Both the position numbers and the translations under genes were made by a program. Of a stretch of DNA of 55,515 nucleotides, positions 29,187 to 38,105 are shown in pieces (the stretch's first letter is position 1; each line of letters opens with the position of its first letter). Source of the stretch: Acidobacteriota bacterium (GTDB taxonomy: Bacteria; Zixibacteria; MSB-5A5; GN15; FEB-12); the NCBI GenBank assembly GCA_035529075.1, contig DATKXK010000004.1, positions 1-55,515 on the forward strand. The letters run 5' to 3'. A model generated the notes under the pieces. It was not told where the DNA came from and searched no databases. It saw nothing but the letters and a program-made list of their open reading frames with translations.

Positions 29187-31931
29187 ATGAAACGAGTGGT
29201 ACTTGTGGTAGCGCTGTCGCTGGTGCTTGTGGCGGCGGCCGTGATGCAGGCCGTCGATGTGAATCCCGGCACACAGGACCGTGAGGTACAGTCCCTTGCG
29301 CTTCCGGCCGGAGCAAAGATTGCTGAGGTGTACCCGGCGGGTGTCGATCAGCAATTGCGGGCGCCGGCGGCCAACTGTGACGGTGAGTGGCATGGCCCGG
29401 CTGCCTACGCCATTTCGGGCTGGTTCTACGGCAACGAGTATTATGCGGTGTACCAGGACCCGGATGAAACGGGTTGCGTGAACACATACCCGTTTGAGGT
29501 TGAAGCCGTTCACTGGCTCGTGCGGAGTGCAGCCCCTGGCGCGCTTGTACTGACGATGCAGCCGATCATCTACACCGCTGACCTGACAGATCCCGAATGC
29601 CCCAAACCGGGTGTGGTTCAATGTCTTGGCTCGCAATTCACCGTAACTCTGCCTGAGCCGGGGCTTTGGGATGTGGGTGTGCCGATCTCGGATTGCTGTG
29701 TGAGCCGCCCGTATTTCGCCAGCATCTACTGCCCCGACCTCACCGGCCTAGACCTCCTGGACATTTTAACTGATGACGGCGCTGTCTCGCCGCCGGGCAG
29801 CCGCGTCTGCGCCAACTACTTCAACTCCGCGGGGAGCTGGGACGATCTTATCAGCCTGTACGGTTTTCCAGGCAATGTGAAGCTCTGGTCAGAGGGAACC
29901 AACTCTGATCTGAGCGATTGCGACACCTGCGCCATCGTGCTGGTGCCCGGCGTGGATCTCTGGGAGACCTCACGCGACGGCAGCATGATTCCCCCGAACG
30001 TATTTGCGAGTTACCCCGTCCCGGCGGACTTTTTCGGCCCGGGTTCTGACCCGTTTGACGGTGCCGTTGTGTGGGGCGGCGACCCGCTGCCAACCGACCC
30101 CCTTGGGGCCTTGCCGGATGTCGACGGGATTGTGGAGCGCAAGTCGGCAGCCTCGCTGCCCTCCGATGGCAGTTCAGACCAGGTGGGCATTGAAATCGTG
30201 GCACTGTCGCTCGTCAGCGTCGAGCCTATCACGGTTACGTACGACGGCGGCGTGGTTACGGAAGCGTGGAATGTTCGCGTCTGCCTCTCCCAAAATGCAC
30301 AGACGGCCGGGATAATGGACCTGAGCCGCGAATGCTGCCTGGGCGGGAGTTTTGATGCCAGCCTGCCGATCCTGCCGAGATTTGTTTTCACGAATCTCTC
30401 GGGACCTGGCGAGAGGGTTCTCGATTTCGGGTTGGAAGGTATCGGCGCCGAGGTCTACAATACGGCAGACGGTCGCTGGTCGGCGAAGGTTCACCCGCCA
30501 TACGGCCTCGCAACTTCGCCGGGTCTGGTGCAGATCGATCATGATTGCTACGGTCCTACAGCTGAGACGGTAATCGGCCAGAGCAGCAGGTTTCTCAGGT
30601 GCGAAGACGAGTCGTGCTTTCCGGATCCCTGCGCGCCACCCAGCCCGGATGCCATTGAGAAGGGTCTGGTATGGCTGGCGGGTCAGCAGAATGCGGACGG
30701 ATCCTGGGGAATCACGGACAAAGTGGGCCGGACCGGCCTGGCGGTCCTGAAGTTCGAGCACTATGCACTTGAACAGGAAATTCCGCCGCTGGACCCCGGC
30801 TACGAATATTACCTGCAGGTTTCTGGCGGTCTGGACTACCTCTTCTCCGAAGCCTGCAAGATTCCCATCGGTCCCCAGCCAGCCGGCAACCCTGATTACG
30901 ACGGTGACGGAGTCGGTGTCTTCTTCATCACCGGTTCCTGCGGCGTCATGACGCGCCGCAACTACGAGACGGGTATAGCGTTGATGGCGATAGCAGCCAG
31001 CGGCGAACCGGAGCAGGTCATAAACGTGCCGGTCAGCCCGGTTCACGGCTTGACGCACGTTCAGGTTGCTCAGGACGTGGTGGAGTATCTTGCGTTCGGT
31101 CAGAACGACGGCGGGTTCGAACGCGGAGGCTGGGGGTACTACGAGAATCACGTCGGCATGAGCACCAACTCCAACAGCGGCTTTGTAGTCAGCGGTCTCG
31201 CCTATGCGGAATCGTTCCTGACGGGTGCCGGTCTTGTTGTCCCGGACTTTGTAAAGACCGAGCTGGATATCTGGATTGCTTACATCCAATGCACAGTGTT
31301 TATGGGTCCGGATGACGGGGGTTCGGGTTACACGGCCCCCTGTGTCTGGGTCAACACGCTCAAGACCGGTAACCTGCTGGCGGAAATGGCATTCGCAGGC
31401 GATCTGGGCAGCCTCGAGCAGGAGAGAGCCGTGGCGTACATGGTACGCCACTGGTATGATCCGAACAACGATCCGGGATGGATAAACAACTACATGGCCA
31501 TGTGGTGCATTATGAAGGGCCTGAAAGCCCAGCACCTTGACGCCATCGACGGGATCGACTGGTTCGAGGACATCTCCGGCTTTATCCTGGCTAACCAGTT
31601 GCCTGACGGATCCTGGCGTCCGGATCTGTGGGGCGATAACATACTGACCACGACGTGGGCTCTCCTGACCCTGGAGAAGGATTATCTGACGCCGAGTTGC
31701 TGTATCGGCCTGACGGGTAACATAGACTGCGATCCGGCTGAGGTCGTGGATATCGGGGACCTGACAGCGCTGATCCGTTACCTCTTCATCCCGCCCATTC
31801 CGACGCTGTGTTGCCCGGAGGAGGCCAATGTTGACGGTGATCTGGAAGGCATTATTGACATCGGTGACCTGACAGCGCTGATTGCCTACCTGTTCATCTC
31901 GCCTAATCCTGATCCGGCACCCTGCCTATGA
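29187..31931 (+). CDS. Secreted protein with prenyltransferase/squalene-oxidase-type repeats and dockerin pair
   Basis: 914 residues from ATG 29187 (MKRVVLVVALSLVLVAAAV), chosen for the AGGGAGG ten bases upstream and the clean signal peptide. The first 480 residues are beta-rich and not recognised. From about 490 there are alpha-toroid repeats: LVWLAGQQNADGSWGITDK, LVYA-type helices and a last ILANQLPDGSWRPDLWGDN. These QxxDGSW repeats are shared with squalene cyclases and complement-like toroids, but catalytic DxDD is not seen, so enzymatic cyclase activity is unlikely. Residues 845-914 are two dockerin-like repeats (AEVVDIGDLTALIRYLF and EGIIDIGDLTALIAYLF). It belongs to the same secreted dockerin set as the genes at the left end. 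Confidence 0.82.
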   Translation: MKRVVLVVALSLVLVAAAVMQAVDVNPGTQDREVQSLALPAGAKIAEVYPAGVDQQLRAPAANCDGEWHGPAAYAISGWFYGNEYYAVYQDPDETGCVNTYPFEVEAVHWLVRSAAPGALVLTMQPIIYTADLTDPECPKPGVVQCLGSQFTVTLPEPGLWDVGVPISDCCVSRPYFASIYCPDLTGLDLLDILTDDGAVSPPGSRVCANYFNSAGSWDDLISLYGFPGNVKLWSEGTNSDLSDCDTCAIVLVPGVDLWETSRDGSMIPPNVFASYPVPADFFGPGSDPFDGAVVWGGDPLPTDPLGALPDVDGIVERKSAASLPSDGSSDQVGIEIVALSLVSVEPITVTYDGGVVTEAWNVRVCLSQNAQTAGIMDLSRECCLGGSFDASLPILPRFVFTNLSGPGERVLDFGLEGIGAEVYNTADGRWSAKVHPPYGLATSPGLVQIDHDCYGPTAETVIGQSSRFLRCEDESCFPDPCAPPSPDAIEKGLVWLAGQQNADGSWGITDKVGRTGLAVLKFEHYALEQEIPPLDPGYEYYLQVSGGLDYLFSEACKIPIGPQPAGNPDYDGDGVGVFFITGSCGVMTRRNYETGIALMAIAASGEPEQVINVPVSPVHGLTHVQVAQDVVEYLAFGQNDGGFERGGWGYYENHVGMSTNSNSGFVVSGLAYAESFLTGAGLVVPDFVKTELDIWIAYIQCTVFMGPDDGGSGYTAPCVWVNTLKTGNLLAEMAFAGDLGSLEQERAVAYMVRHWYDPNNDPGWINNYMAMWCIMKGLKAQHLDAIDGIDWFEDISGFILANQLPDGSWRPDLWGDNILTTTWALLTLEKDYLTPSCCIGLTGNIDCDPAEVVDIGDLTALIRYLFIPPIPTLCCPEEANVDGDLEGIIDIGDLTALIAYLFISPNPDPAPCL

Positions 31932-32030
31932 GCAGAGTAGCCGCCATGGCGGCGAGCGGGATTTGAAATTAGTTTGTCTTGCGAGAAGGCCGGTCAACCC
32001 GACCGGCTTTCCGCTTTATGCGGGGATTGT

Positions 32031-32366
32031 CTAACCGGGGCAACAGTCGCCCGGGGAGCAGTTTGCGGCCGATGGCCCACCGATAGTGATGAGGTAGCCG
32101 GGCCGACCCGAGTCGCCCGTCACGTAATCGATATGCAGGCCTTCGTTGTCGGTGGCGAAGTCCCTGAGGAAGGGATCGACATAGGCCGTAACGCCGTTCG
32201 ATTCGAGCGCCGCCAGACCGTCCACTGACTCCTCCAGAGCCAGACCGAGAACCGGCCCGTTTCAGCCATGCCCCCGATAATGGACGACAAGCTTTCGCCC
32301 TGAGGCCTCGTCCGAGTTAAGCACCTTCAGGAGGGCCTTGCCGGCCGTGTCAGTAATTATAAGCAT
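32031..32366 (-). CDS. HesB/IscA-like probable selenoprotein with in-frame UGA
   Basis: On the minus strand ATG 32366 opens a frame (MLIITDTAGKALLKVL) with AAGGA ten bases upstream. At codon 35 it meets TGA (32264-32262), then continues in the same frame without shift as NGPVLGLALEESVDGLAALE, GVTAYVDPFLRDFATD, HIDYV and a C-terminus NCSPGDCCPG, stopping at 32031. Total 111 codons, the length of IscA/HesB proteins. TGA falls in GHG(U)NGPVLGLAL, where the family has its conserved Cys (as in GGCSG); HesB-like selenoproteins with Sec there are known. A stem-loop at the right distance follows. The alternative is a nonsense mutation. A TGA-terminated reading would leave a useless 34-residue peptide. 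Confidence 0.7.
32225..32243 (-). promoter_or_regulatory. Candidate bacterial SECIS stem-loop
   Basis: Downstream of the in-frame UGA the RNA can form CUGGCUC-UGGAG-GAGUCAG, a seven-pair stem (one G-U) with a five-base loop that has G at positions 2 and 3. The loop begins 25 nt after the UGA, within the distance accepted for bacterial SECIS elements. A second, shorter hairpin closer to the UGA (CGGGCCG/CGGTCTG) is an alternative. Confidence 0.5.
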
Positions 32367-32592
32367 AGTCCGGTCGTCCTTGGGTCTGCCAATGATCTAT
32401 CACGAATATCACGAGCCAATATAACCTGCGCAGAGCGAAAAGCCGGGGAAATAATTGTCGGGCCTTCCGGCTGGGCATGTGCCCCGCGCGGCAGCCGCCA
32501 GCCGATCAGCAGCGAGCCCCCTGCCGAGGCTGTTTCGACAACAGCTATTGTGTTCAGGGGTAGCGGGTTAACGGTTTTTTCATAAAAAGCCT

Positions 32593-32622
32593 TTGCATCC
32601 TGAAACTTTGGGACATTATTAT
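32593..32622 (+). promoter_or_regulatory. Possible promoter of the membrane protein-regulator pair
   Basis: TTGCAT (32593-32598) and TATTAT (32617-32622) are 18 bp apart, or 17 bp if TTATTA is used. It lies about 60 bp before the ATG at 32685. Confidence 0.45.
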
Positions 32623-32684
32623 CGTAAATTAGTTTGTGCGACAGACCGATATGTCAGACAAATTTAGTAAAGAGGAAATATTCG

Positions 32685-33305
32685 ATGGAATCAGCGGCTG
32701 ATTTGAAGAAGCTCGAGCGTAAAGCCTACTTGTCGTACCTTCAGGATGGCATCTGGGACACGCTCTTCGGTCTCGGGATACTTTCGTTTGGCGTGCTGAT
32801 GTTCCTGGACCTGTACTACCTGGTCGGGGCTGTAGTGGTAGTTCTCTGGGCCGTGGCGATTGGTGCGAAAAAGCGGTTTACTCAACCGAGGTTGGGCTAC
32901 GTGCGATTCTCGCCCGAGCGGGAGGCGCTGGAGGGGCGTAACCGGACGGTGCTAATGGTCCTGCTGTGGGTTGCGGTGCTGCTCGGGGGCGCTCTCGCCT
33001 TGGCCTGGGGCACAAGTTCAGGTGTTCACAGATGGGCCCGGGCTGCCGGTCTGATGCCCATGGGCATCGTACTGGCTGGTCTCGTGGGCGCTGTCGGTCT
33101 GCTGTGGGGGATTCGTCGCTATGTCGTCTACGCGGTGATAATCCTGGTGGGCTTTGCAGGAGGGCACGTGCTTGACGTGCACCCCAAGTTCTACTTCACG
33201 GCAATCGGGGCCGTGATTCTGCTCACGGGTTTGATCATGATGGTTCAATTCCTGCGCAAGTACCCGAAGCCCAAGGGGGAGGAGTTCGCCGGTGAGCGAC
33301 CGTGA
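32685..33305 (+). CDS. Polytopic membrane protein of unknown function
   Basis: 206 residues from ATG 32685 (MESAADLKKLERKAYLSYLQ), supported by AGAGGA upstream. About six hydrophobic helices are arranged in three pairs, separated by basic loops (GAKKRFTQPRLGYVRFSPER). It ends in a charged tail. I do not recognise a family. Its last 14 bases overlap the following winged-helix gene, so the two are translationally coupled. The pair looks like a membrane protein and its own regulator, a common arrangement. Confidence 0.75.
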   Translation: MESAADLKKLERKAYLSYLQDGIWDTLFGLGILSFGVLMFLDLYYLVGAVVVVLWAVAIGAKKRFTQPRLGYVRFSPEREALEGRNRTVLMVLLWVAVLLGGALALAWGTSSGVHRWARAAGLMPMGIVLAGLVGAVGLLWGIRRYVVYAVIILVGFAGGHVLDVHPKFYFTAIGAVILLTGLIMMVQFLRKYPKPKGEEFAGERP

Positions 33306-33621
33306 CGAAAGCCACCGGGGACCGGGGTCCGTGGCAGACATCAATCGGATAATCCACGAGCCGGCACGATTAGCCATACTGGCCTGCCTGTACGTCGTTG
33401 AGAGTGCGGATTTCCTTTTCCTGGAGCGCCAGACGGGCCTTACCCGGGGAAACCTGTCGTCGCACCTGAGCAGGCTGGAAAGCGCGGGCTATGTTCAGAT
33501 AAGCAAGGAGTTCGTGGACAAGATACCGCGAACGTTGCTTCGTCTCACGGCCGTCGGACGAGATGCGTTCGAAACGTACCGGCGAAACATGAAACGGATT
33601 CTCGACGAGTTGCCCGGCTGA
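33292..33621 (+). CDS. Winged-helix transcriptional regulator
   Basis: 109 residues starting with GTG 33292, which has GGGGGAGGAG upstream inside the previous gene. The sequence INRIIHEPARLAILACLYVV, then FLFLERQTGLTRGNLSSHLSRLE and GYVQISKEF is the DNA-binding winged helix found in small ArsR/MarR-like regulators (HTH_34 type). No metal-binding cysteines. It is likely to control its own operon with the membrane protein. Confidence 0.85.
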   Translation: MSDRDESHRGPGSVADINRIIHEPARLAILACLYVVESADFLFLERQTGLTRGNLSSHLSRLESAGYVQISKEFVDKIPRTLLRLTAVGRDAFETYRRNMKRILDELPG

Positions 33622-33673
33622 TCGGTCAAGGCGCCGGCGGCCGCACGGACTTTGGGAAAGGGAGGACAACACG

Positions 33674-34072
33674 ATGCAGGAGATGATTGGCCGCTGCGGA
33701 TACAGGTGTGACCTGTGCGCCGCTCGCTCTGACGATCCGGCCGTCAGGCAAAAGCTGGTGGACGGATGGAGGAAATACTTCGGTCACCAGATGTACACCG
33801 TGGAGAACGTCCGGTGCGACGGATGTCTCAGCGACGGGAGACTTGCCGACAAAAGTTGTGACGTCAGGCCGTGCGTCATCGAGAAGGGCATTCCCAATTG
33901 CGCCCACTGCGATGAGTTCCCGTGTGACAAGGTCAAGGGGCTCATACTCAGTCAGGAGCGGCTCAAGGAGCGCTTTGGAGAGATTCCCGAGGAAGACTAC
34001 AATCTCTGCATTAGGATGTTCGTCAGCGAGCCTCTCCTTCTGGAAATTCGCCGGGAACTGGGGAAAGGTTAA
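33674..34072 (+). CDS. DUF3795 cysteine-rich protein
   Basis: 132 residues, ATG 33674 after AGGGAGG. The N-terminus IGRCGYRCDLCAARSDDP and later cysteines (VRCDGCLSDG, SCDVRPCVIEKG, NCAHCDEFPCDKV) form the cysteine pattern of DUF3795, presumably a zinc or cluster-binding small protein of unknown function. Its last four bases overlap the end of the convergent alkyltransferase-like gene. Confidence 0.82.
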   Translation: MQEMIGRCGYRCDLCAARSDDPAVRQKLVDGWRKYFGHQMYTVENVRCDGCLSDGRLADKSCDVRPCVIEKGIPNCAHCDEFPCDKVKGLILSQERLKERFGEIPEEDYNLCIRMFVSEPLLLEIRRELGKG

Positions 34073-34395
34073 CCATCCGGAGACCAGAGGTAGCGGTTCA
34101 GATCAATGGTATCGTCGAGGCTGAAGGTGATCCCCTCGTCCTGAAGCAGCGCCTTTTGCAACTCATATCCCCGTGACGGCTTTAGAGATATTTTTCCCAA
34201 GCGATTGATGACCCGGTGCCACGGGAGCTTGTCCTTGCTCGACGAACTGTGAAGCACCCTGACCACCTGTCGCGCGCCGCGAGGATTTCCAGCAAGGGTG
34301 GCAATCTGTCCGTACGAGGCTACCCTGCCACGGGGTATTGACTTTATGGCGGCCTTGACGCGCTCGTGGAAAGAGCTTTCTGGTTTCTTTTGCAT
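34069..34395 (-). CDS. Alkyltransferase-like protein (MGMT-family, non-catalytic)
   Basis: 108 residues. The region IPRGRVASYGQIATLAGNPRGARQV and the PWHRVIN motif belong to the DNA-binding domain of O6-methylguanine methyltransferases, but the active-site PCHR cysteine is replaced by Trp. That is the definition of ATL proteins, which bind alkylated guanine and hand it to nucleotide excision repair. An arginine-finger-like R and a GK.SL segment are present. It is a second DNA repair gene in the window, not linked to the photolyase operon. Confidence 0.9.
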   Translation of the reverse strand: MQKKPESSFHERVKAAIKSIPRGRVASYGQIATLAGNPRGARQVVRVLHSSSSKDKLPWHRVINRLGKISLKPSRGYELQKALLQDEGITFSLDDTIDLNRYLWSPDG

Positions 34396-34503
34396 ACTCT
34401 ACAGGGCCGGTCTTGTCGCTGTCCCCCAAGATACGTCACGCCACGCGGGTATTCAACGGTTGATGGGCCAGCCTGCCCTGTTAAGTTTGCGACTTACAGC
34501 AGC

Positions 34504-36996
34504 CTACTTCAACAGCAGCATCTTTTCTGTCTGCACGTGCTCTCCGGCCTGCAAACGGTAAAGGTACACACCGGTGGAGACCGGTCCCCCGGTCGACGAC
34601 CTCCCGTCCCAGGTTATGACATGTGACCCGGCCGACTGCTCCCCGTCGACCAGCGTCCGCACCCGCTGACCGAGCACGTTGAATATCTCGATTCTCACAT
34701 GGCTCCGCTGCGGAAGAACGTACTTGATCGCGGTTGACGGATTGAACGGGTTCGGGTAATTCCGGCCCAATTCAAAGCCGTGCGGCAGTTCCAACGGCCC
34801 ATAATCCTCAACGTCCACGTAAACGTCACTGAGATTAAATAGAATGGAAACATTGTTGGAGTAATAATTAGCTACCGCCAGGTCATTGTCACCATCCCCG
34901 TCAAGATTAATCGCGAAGACAGAGGACGGGCCACTTCCCACGCCATAGTTGACCGCGGTTGCAAAGGTCCCGTCACCGTTGTTCTTCAGAACGGAGACAT
35001 TGCCATAGAACGAATTAGCTACCGCCAGGTCATTGTCATCATCACCATCAAGATCAATCGCGAAGACAGACCCCGGATAACTTCCCACGCCATAGTCGAC
35101 CGCGGCCTGAAATGTCCCGTCACCGTTATTCTTCAGAATGGAAACATTGTCAGACTCAATGTTAGCTACCGCCAGGTCATTGTTACCATCAGCGTCAAGA
35201 TCAATCGAGAAGACAGACCCCGGACCATCTCCCACGCCATAGTTGACAGCGGCAGCAAACGTCCCGTCACCGTTATTCTTCAGAATGGAAACACTGTTGG
35301 AGTAATGATTAGCAACCGCCAGGTCATTGTCATCATCTTTGTCAAGATCAATCGAGAAGACAGACTCCGGCACACTTCCCACGCCATACTCAACCGCGGC
35401 CTCAAACGTCCCGTCACCGTTATTCTTCAGAATGGAAACATTGTCAGAATACGCATTAGCTACCGCCAGGTCATTGTCATCATCACCATCAAGATCAATC
35501 GAGAAGACAGACCCCGGACCATCTCCCACGCCATAGTTGACCGCGGCCTCAAACGTCCCGTCACCGTTGTTCATCAGAATGGAAACATTGTCAGAGCCCG
35601 CGTTCGCTGCCGCCAGGTCATTGTCATCATCACCATCAAGATCAATCGAGAAGACAGAGTACGGACCATCTCCTGCGCCATAGCCGACCGCGGCCTGGAA
35701 CGTCCCGTCACCGTTGTTCTTCAGAATGGAAACATTGAAAGAGTAATAGTTAGCTACCGCCAGATCATTGTCACCATCTTTGTCAAGATCAATCGAGAAG
35801 ATTGAGCGCGGACCATTTCCTGCGCCATTTCCTGTGCCATAGTTGACCGCGGCCTCAAACGTCCCGTCACCGTTATTTACCAGGACAGAAACATTGTCAG
35901 AATTGCCATTGGCTATCGCCAGGTCATTGTCATCATCACCATCAAGATCAATCGAGAAGACAGAGTACGGACCATCTCCTGCGCCATAGTCGAACGCGGC
36001 CTGGAACGTCCCGTCACCGTTGTTCATCAGAATGGAAACATTGTCAGAATACGCATTAGCTACCGCCAGGTCATTGTCATCATCACCGTCAAGATCAATC
36101 GAGAAGATTGAGCGCGGACCATTTCCTGCGCCATTTCCTGTGCCATAGTTGACCGCGGCCTCAAACGTCCCGTCACCGTTATTCTTCAGAATGCTAACAT
36201 TGTCAGAGCCATAGTTCGCTGCCGCCAGGTCATTGTCATCATCACCATCAAGATCAATCGAGAAGACAGAGTATGGATTAGTTCCCACCAAATAGTCGAC
36301 CGCGGCCTCAAACGTCCCGTCACCGTTATTCTTCAGAATGGAAACATTGTCAGAGCCCGCGTTCGCTGCCGCCAGGTCATTGTCATCATCACCATCAAGA
36401 TTAATCGAGAAGACAGAGGACGGGCCACTTCCCACGCCATAGTCGGCCGCGGCCTCAAACGTCCCGTCACCGTTGTTCTTCAGAATGGAAACATTGTAAG
36501 AGTAATAGTTGGCTACCGCCAGGTCATTGTCACCATCTTTGTCAAGATCAATCGAGAAGATTGAGCGCGGACCATCTCCCGCGCCATAGTTGACCGCGGC
36601 CTGAAATGTCCCGTCACCGTTATTCTTTAGAACGGAGATATTGTCAGAGTACGCGTTAGCTACCGCCAGGTCATTGTCACCATCACCGTCAAGATCGATC
36701 GAAAAGACAGAGTATGGTTCATCTCCGGCACCATAGTCGACCGCGGCCTCAAACGTCCCGTCACCGTTGTTCATCAGAATGGAAACATTGTCGGACTCAT
36801 TGTTAGCTACCGCCAGGTCATTGTCGCCATCACCATCAAGATCAATCGAGAAGACTGAGGTCGGATATTCTCCCACACCATAATCGATCCTTGCGGCGAA
36901 TAGTGGTTCGTCGGCCAGGGCATCAGGCATGGCCAGTGTCATTGCCGCCATCAGCCACAGCGCCAGGATACAGCCTGATTTGAGTACGCTTTTCAT
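34504..36996 (-). CDS. Secreted FG-GAP/VCBS-type repeat protein with type IX sorting domain
   Basis: 830 residues from ATG 36996 (MKSVLKSGCILALWLMAAMT), the start that gives a signal peptide and has GGGGAGG upstream. Residues 30-735 are 14 tandem repeats of about 49 residues: VFSIDLDGDGDNDLAVAN followed by a variable loop, NVSILKNNGDGTFEAAV, and a linker. DxDxDGDND is the calcium-binding loop of FG-GAP propeller blades. After a short linker the last 90 residues are the type A sorting domain (FELGRNYPNPFNPSTAIKY ending KMLLLK), so the protein is expected to leave the cell by the type IX system and remain on the surface. The blades are nearly identical at DNA level. Confidence 0.9.
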   Translation of the reverse strand: MKSVLKSGCILALWLMAAMTLAMPDALADEPLFAARIDYGVGEYPTSVFSIDLDGDGDNDLAVANNESDNVSILMNNGDGTFEAAVDYGAGDEPYSVFSIDLDGDGDNDLAVANAYSDNISVLKNNGDGTFQAAVNYGAGDGPRSIFSIDLDKDGDNDLAVANYYSYNVSILKNNGDGTFEAAADYGVGSGPSSVFSINLDGDDDNDLAAANAGSDNVSILKNNGDGTFEAAVDYLVGTNPYSVFSIDLDGDDDNDLAAANYGSDNVSILKNNGDGTFEAAVNYGTGNGAGNGPRSIFSIDLDGDDDNDLAVANAYSDNVSILMNNGDGTFQAAFDYGAGDGPYSVFSIDLDGDDDNDLAIANGNSDNVSVLVNNGDGTFEAAVNYGTGNGAGNGPRSIFSIDLDKDGDNDLAVANYYSFNVSILKNNGDGTFQAAVGYGAGDGPYSVFSIDLDGDDDNDLAAANAGSDNVSILMNNGDGTFEAAVNYGVGDGPGSVFSIDLDGDDDNDLAVANAYSDNVSILKNNGDGTFEAAVEYGVGSVPESVFSIDLDKDDDNDLAVANHYSNSVSILKNNGDGTFAAAVNYGVGDGPGSVFSIDLDADGNNDLAVANIESDNVSILKNNGDGTFQAAVDYGVGSYPGSVFAIDLDGDDDNDLAVANSFYGNVSVLKNNGDGTFATAVNYGVGSGPSSVFAINLDGDGDNDLAVANYYSNNVSILFNLSDVYVDVEDYGPLELPHGFELGRNYPNPFNPSTAIKYVLPQRSHVRIEIFNVLGQRVRTLVDGEQSAGSHVITWDGRSSTGGPVSTGVYLYRLQAGEHVQTEKMLLLK
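34850..36940 (-). repeat. Fourteen tandem 147 bp repeats inside the FG-GAP gene
   Basis: Each unit encodes one blade. Units differ mainly in a few loop codons and in two units that carry an extra NGAGNG insertion. Such arrays expand and contract by recombination, so copy number probably varies between strains. Confidence 0.9.
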
Positions 36997-37171
36997 GTTT
37001 GCCTCCCCTGGTGTTTTGTTTTCTGCAATTCCGCTCAGATATTTGGCCACCGTTTGCGAAACACACCTGCCCCTGCGACAGGTATTCTCCAGCCCCGCGC
37101 GTGAACTCATCAATTCCGGTGTCTGGACACGGGGCGATATCAGATCGATGACGGGCTATATTTGATATATC

Positions 37172-37200
37172 AATATACGCACTGTGGACCAAAAAGTCAA
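37172..37200 (-). promoter_or_regulatory. Sigma70-like promoter of the FG-GAP gene, with palindrome
   Basis: Minus strand TTGACT (37200-37195), 17 bp, TATATT (37177-37172). A perfect 12 bp palindrome, TTGATATATCAA (37162-37173), covers the expected start site and could be an operator. Confidence 0.6.
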
Positions 37201-37646
37201 CGATATTTCGGACTCCGAGAGACCCATCCCGATGCCGGGCATTGCATTAAGGTCGAAAAGGGCAGTCCGCCGCTGCAACGACCGGGGTCAGACGAAGAAG
37301 GGCCGGGAGCATGGTATTCTCGCTCATTCTAAATCACGAGGGGAAAGGCTCTGCTGCGGCAGTGGCAGTGGATCCCGTTTTTCAGTTGCCAGGTCAGCCG
37401 GCGATCATTAGCTTTACAGGCGACCGGCACTGATGGGAAATGCCACTGATGAGCAGACATGTGAAGCGGCCGGTCGGATCAATCCGCCGTCATTGAGATC
37501 CCGGCAACGGCCGGAGACAACCCGGCGTTACCCGAAATAAGTGGGACAACAGGTCCGGTCAGGGAGGATCGGCGCGTTATCAAAGAAACTCGAAACTGTT
37601 TCAACGTTACCTGTTTGCTTGATCAATCCATAAGGAGGCAGCATTT
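37201..37646 (+). other. Intergenic region, no gene seen
   Basis: About 450 bp without a believable frame. The next gene begins after a good AAGGAGG site at 37632-37638. Confidence 0.3.
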
Positions 37647-37904
37647 ATGTGGCTGAAATGTAATCATTGCGGCAACGTCTACTCGAACCAGTCGCGCAGC
37701 GTCGGGGGCACATGCGGGGTGGACAATTGCACGGGGAAATTGGTGGTTCTTGCTACCATGCAAGCCGCGGCCTCGTCAGCCCGGCTGGACCTGAGGTGCC
37801 AGAAGTGCGGCAACGTATACTCGTCGAGTTCTTCGGGGAAGCACATTTACGGCACGTGCGGCGTGAACGGGTGCTTCGGGAAGCTCGACCGCTACTGGGG
37901 TTGA
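37647..37904 (+). CDS. Small protein with two duplicated zinc-ribbon-like halves
   Basis: 85 residues, ATG 37647 behind AAGGAGG. The two halves are clear internal duplicates: LKCNHCGNVYSNQS...GTCGVDNCTGKL (residues 3-32) and LRCQKCGNVYSSSS...GTCGVNGCFGKL (49-80). Each has CxxC and a second Cys pair (C-x4-C), fitting a zinc ribbon. No export signal. Family and function unknown to me; small duplicated ribbons often bind nucleic acid or protein. Confidence 0.75.
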   Translation: MWLKCNHCGNVYSNQSRSVGGTCGVDNCTGKLVVLATMQAAASSARLDLRCQKCGNVYSSSSSGKHIYGTCGVNGCFGKLDRYWG

Positions 37905-38042
37905 CATTTCCGGTCTGGATGTCGCTTTAACCAACCAGACGAATTTGTCGAATGACTCGATGCATGACTGGCGGCCTCAATGGTCGCCGATTCCGCAGTA
38001 GCGGGAGGAATAAACAGATACTCGGGGTTACTCACCATAAAA

Positions 38043-38072
38043 GGTGGCCCACCATTCATGGTGGGATTCCCG
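38043..38072 (+). repeat. Dispersed palindromic repeat, copy 1
   Basis: A GGTGGCCCACC...GGTGGG element whose core CCCACCAT-TC-ATGGTGGG (38048-38065) is a perfect palindrome. Related copies occur at 39135-39164 and 46177-46206, both just left of tRNA-derived units. Confidence 0.6.
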
Positions 38073-38105
38073 CGGAAAGAACGGATGCGAAAGGGGAGAG
38101 TGAAC

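Noticed and set aside
31974-32228. Plus-strand open frame across the selenoprotein region
   Set aside because: It is antisense to the HesB-like frame, which has family motifs on both sides of the UGA; the plus-strand product has none.
34850-36940. Regularly spaced repeats that could be taken for CRISPR
   Set aside because: The repeat period is 147 bp, fully coding, in frame and encodes calcium-loop propeller blades. There is no short repeat/spacer pattern and no cas gene.
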